Of a stretch of 64,000 nt of DNA, positions 61,399 to 64,000 are shown piece by piece (position 1 is the first letter of the stretch; the number at the start of each line of letters is the position of its first letter). Under the pieces are notes generated by a model. The model searched no databases. It was not told the origin of the DNA and worked only from the letters and a program-made list of their open reading frames with translations. This stretch comes from Zygnema cylindricum (lineage: Eukaryota; Streptophyta; Zygnematophyceae; Zygnematales; Zygnemataceae). Made by a program: the position numbers and the translations under genes. Location of the stretch: contig JBBHKE010000040.1 of the NCBI GenBank assembly GCA_037447655.1, positions 372,491 through 436,490 on the forward strand. Direction: 5' to 3'.

Positions 61399-61592
61399 GT
61401 GTATTATTGCTTTATTAGAGTCAACGCTTTATTAGTTCTAACTACACTAAATTATGTTTCTCTATGTACCTTGCTATGAGCCACATAAGTGAAATACGTT
61501 TATCAACAGTAAATTAAACATTTAAGCCAAAAAAATACTCACTCGAATTAGGGCGATTTACTCTTAATAGCGATGGGCAGTGTTACTTACTG
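61399..61592. mobile_element. Possible TA-type MITE
   Basis: Right end cttaatagcgatgggcagtg matches the CACTGCCCATCG family end; the left end (attgctttattagagtc) is a poor inverse. Confidence 0.35.
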
Positions 61593-61984
61593 ATAATAAC
61601 AAAATCACAGGAAAACCTGTTAATTAACCATTCTTGTGAAAATCATCCCTTAATATTGGCATGAAATTTAAAAAATATTAATATGCAAGTTTTTACCATT
61701 TGTAGAAACGAACTGACCACTTTAGACCAGCTACTAGAGGTAAAACCGACAAAAAAACGCTACCTGTTAAAAGTATGCATCGGACGTTAAAAAAAAAACA
61801 TGCATCTGAATTTAAAAAAAGAGTCTATTCGTAAAAAAACACTAATACTCATAATTTGCACATCCGAGAACTAAGAAACTTGTATCCGATTTATAGTGTG
61901 TTTTTCAATCAAAAAAAAGAGACAGAAAACTGTCAAACTCATACCAAAGGATGCAGTTACTCATAATATCTAATTTACTCTTGA

Positions 61985-64000
61985 TGAAAATATGAACTTC
62001 ACAAACATCAGTGGTATGGTTGACATGCCAAAGAGAAAAAATAATGAGCTAGAGTATACTCCAGCTATTATGTGGTACATAGAAAGTAACTCTAGTCAAC
62101 ATGTGCTATTCAGTTCACCTATCCCTCTGTCTCTCACCCTCCCTTTCCTCCTCCCTCTCCCCTTCCCTTTCCCCTTCCCTTTCCCCCTCCCGTTCCCCCT
62201 CCCTTTTCCCCTCCCGCTCCCTCTCCCTTTCCCCCTCCCGCTCCCCCCTTCCCTTTCCCCTTCCCTTTTCCCTGCCATTTTCCCCTCCCGCTCCCCCTCC
62301 CTTTCCCCCTCCCTTTCCGTCGCTCCTCTCCCTCCCCGTGAACTCCTCTATCGTCTTGCTTGAAATCACAAAAATCTCGCTTAACTTAACCCCTGGTTAA
62401 GCGAAGTACTTACTGTTTGGTTTACATAGCGGCTACCGTTACTCGGGAATTACTGTGACTGAAGGACTTTTACCGCATATAGCTGATTTAGTTACTCCAG
62501 TTGATTATTATTTACTCATGATTATTTGAAATACGGTCTTTGCAAAAAACAAAAACATATATATTCTGGTTATCTTAACGGATGGATAGATGGAAAACTA
62601 AAATTTCTACAGTTTTAAAATAAACAACAAAACGGAATAGCATGGAACTTGACAATCATGGCGCAGGTAAACATTGAGATTTCAGGTTAATCAAAGTCAG
62701 TGGAAAAAAGTTGAACAGTAATTCAAACCTTATACTTAGAATACTTGACAATATAATTTACAAAAACCGCAATTCAGTCCAACTTGTAAAAACATCACAA
62801 TGCCAATTTACCGTCGTATACATTGCAGAGCCATAAAACTAGGACTGAAGACTGGACTGATATATCAAGTTACACTAAAAAAAAAAATTACTTTATGAAT
62901 TTAACTTTTTAGTTGCTTCACATCCTCCGAACAAAATATTTCCAATCTTGTACCAAATACTGCACAGAGTCTATTAAGAGGGACACATTCGGCCAGCATC
63001 TGTTCAAAAAAGGTTCAAAAAACGACTTTAAAACATAGAATCCTGTTACCACAGTGAGCTTCCAAACAAATGCATGGCTAATAGTTTGCAGTAACTATGC
63101 TAAAAAGGCATTAAGAATGCCACTTGCTATATCTTTTGACTCATACAAAGTTTTGATGTCCCCTTTAAGCGAAACACGTTTGAGTGGGATGCTTGGATCC
63201 TCCTCCATAAGCTCTACGAGGTCAACATGTGACTGCGATGGAAATACTTCTCCGAGGATACGTTTCTCCACTTGGATGAAAAGGCATTGAGTTACGGAGT
63301 ACTTCAGTTCTATGGGGATCCTATCTGCTAGCCGTCCTGTTACCACCATCCAATATGCGAAAATACTTATCTGCAGATCGATGACTGCTTGGTCTTCATT
63401 AGATCGAAAGACTCCAAAAGGAATAAGTTTGTCATTGGTTTCCGGAAACAAATTAGAAGAAACAAAATCTGGACTCTTCGACTTTATTAGATGAGCTCGA
63501 ATCTTCTCGACAATGTCCGTGTAATAAGGATTATTTGTGTAAACAATGGAAGACTCCTTTTCAAAAGTAAGTGTCACGTAGGCCAGGCAATCTTTTTCCA
63601 TGTCAGCCAGTGCGGAGAGAGTACAAGCCTCGAATATATCTGCAAGCTTCGGATATCCTACAGTGCACTCCTCTGCAACCTGCAATGCTACAGTTTCCAC
63701 AGATCTCCTCACATTGGTAACGAGCTGTTTTGACGAAGGTTCTAGCATCAACACCTTTTCACGAACCATAGAACGCGAAAACTTGCTTGACAAGGAGATA
63801 CCTTGACTTTCCTTGATGGCTTGTGCAAATTCATCTGAAAAATCAGGAAATCCTGAACCACGCATTCCATTTGCGAAAGAGGAGAAGAGACTCTCAAGTT
63901 TTTCCCCCAAATCCATGTCCTCCTTGTTTGGATAACTATCGCAATCGCCTTCCAGAAGCCGCTCAAGAATTTGTCGTCTGCTGGTGATGGTTTTTGAAAG
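61985..64000. repeat. Right arm of the large inverted duplication
   Basis: Reverse-complement counterpart of 57745-59390, including a CT-rich tract (62120-62340) opposite the GA-rich tract at 59170-59245, and the second dynamin-like copy. Continues past the window. Confidence 0.85.
63095..64000 (-). CDS. DRP4: DRP4-like dynamin, second copy: stalk and GED, continues off right end
   Basis: Minus-strand frame open from the window edge to the stop at 63095-63097, about 301 residues. It aligns with residues about 415 to the end of the first copy: RRQILERLLEGDCDSYPN, LFSSFANGMRGSGFPDF, RRSVETVALQVAEECTVGYP, NNPYYTDIVEK and, in one uninterrupted frame, DKLIPFGVFRSNEDQAVIDL into the GED (TLYESKDIASGILNAFLA). 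The frameshift of copy 1 is absent here. The G-domain lies outside the window, so whether this copy keeps GTPase motifs is unknown. Most residue differences from copy 1 are conservative and both tails end identically. Confidence 0.82.
   Translation of the reverse strand, partial: LSKTITSRRQILERLLEGDCDSYPNKEDMDLGEKLESLFSSFANGMRGSGFPDFSDEFAQAIKESQGISLSSKFSRSMVREKVLMLEPSSKQLVTNVRRSVETVALQVAEECTVGYPKLADIFEACTLSALADMEKDCLAYVTLTFEKESSIVYTNNPYYTDIVEKIRAHLIKSKSPDFVSSNLFPETNDKLIPFGVFRSNEDQAVIDLQISIFAYWMVVTGRLADRIPIELKYSVTQCLFIQVEKRILGEVFPSQSHVDLVELMEEDPSIPLKRVSLKGDIKTLYESKDIASGILNAFLA

Larger units (their letters stand above)
59391..61984. other. 2.6 kb spacer of the inverted duplication
   Basis: AT-rich, no gene seen. 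Holds a 22-bp repeat (59398-59610), a 15-bp minisatellite (61017-61335) and a weak TA-type MITE (about 61399-61592). Confidence 0.6.

Overview
This window is eukaryotic nuclear DNA, most likely from the green (streptophyte) lineage. Coding sequence is split by GT/AG introns whose phases fit throughout. The recognisable proteins are a DExH7/DHX29-type RNA helicase N-terminus with plant-like segments, an F-box/kelch protein, the axonemal/nuclear protein CFAP20 (BUG22) and a plant DRP4-like dynamin. TTTAGGG-type motifs and low gene density also fit. Keeping CFAP20 is compatible with a ciliated-sperm lineage (charophyte alga, bryophyte, lycophyte or fern), but I cannot name a species. All family assignments are from memory of the families; no search was run.

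Layout. 1-8939 (minus): eleven exons of a DExH7/DHX29 orthologue whose helicase core lies off the left edge. 8940-10519: shared divergent intergenic region. 10520-13664 (plus): a complete four-exon F-box/kelch gene. 13665-17770: 3' region plus a hAT-like, a Harbinger-like and a TA-flanked non-autonomous element. 17770-46360: a tandem array of large units holding four intact minus-strand copies of an unrecognised His/Gly-rich gene, two gene-less partial copies and many inserted elements; an orphan plus-strand exon (42210) lies in a foreign block between units 3 and 4. 46372-48547: a cluster of nested and abutting TIR elements. 48.7-50.4 kb: minisatellite, (TA)n, TTTAGGG-like motifs and pyrimidine tracts. 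50405-52651 (plus): CFAP20. 53.4-56.4 kb: pyrimidine/purine tracts, a TIR element, a 61-64 bp tandem repeat and a tRNA-like element. 56501-58634 (plus) and 63095-64000 (minus): two convergent dynamin-like copies on the arms of a large inverted duplication with a 2.6 kb minisatellite-rich spacer.

Most notable: (1) the array of four His/Gly-rich genes with a conserved promoter and copy-to-copy differences that favour the minus frame; (2) a dynamin-like protein that has lost G1, G3 and G4 GTPase motifs, with a one-base frameshift before its GED in one copy but not in its inverted partner; (3) decayed partial exon copies inside introns of two unrelated genes (DExH7 exon 7, CFAP20 exon 4); (4) tRNA-like elements with a conserved cloverleaf, two of them with a CTA anticodon triplet. 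The genes do not form an obvious joint pathway. The window reads as ordinary eukaryotic genes embedded in a repeat-rich landscape.
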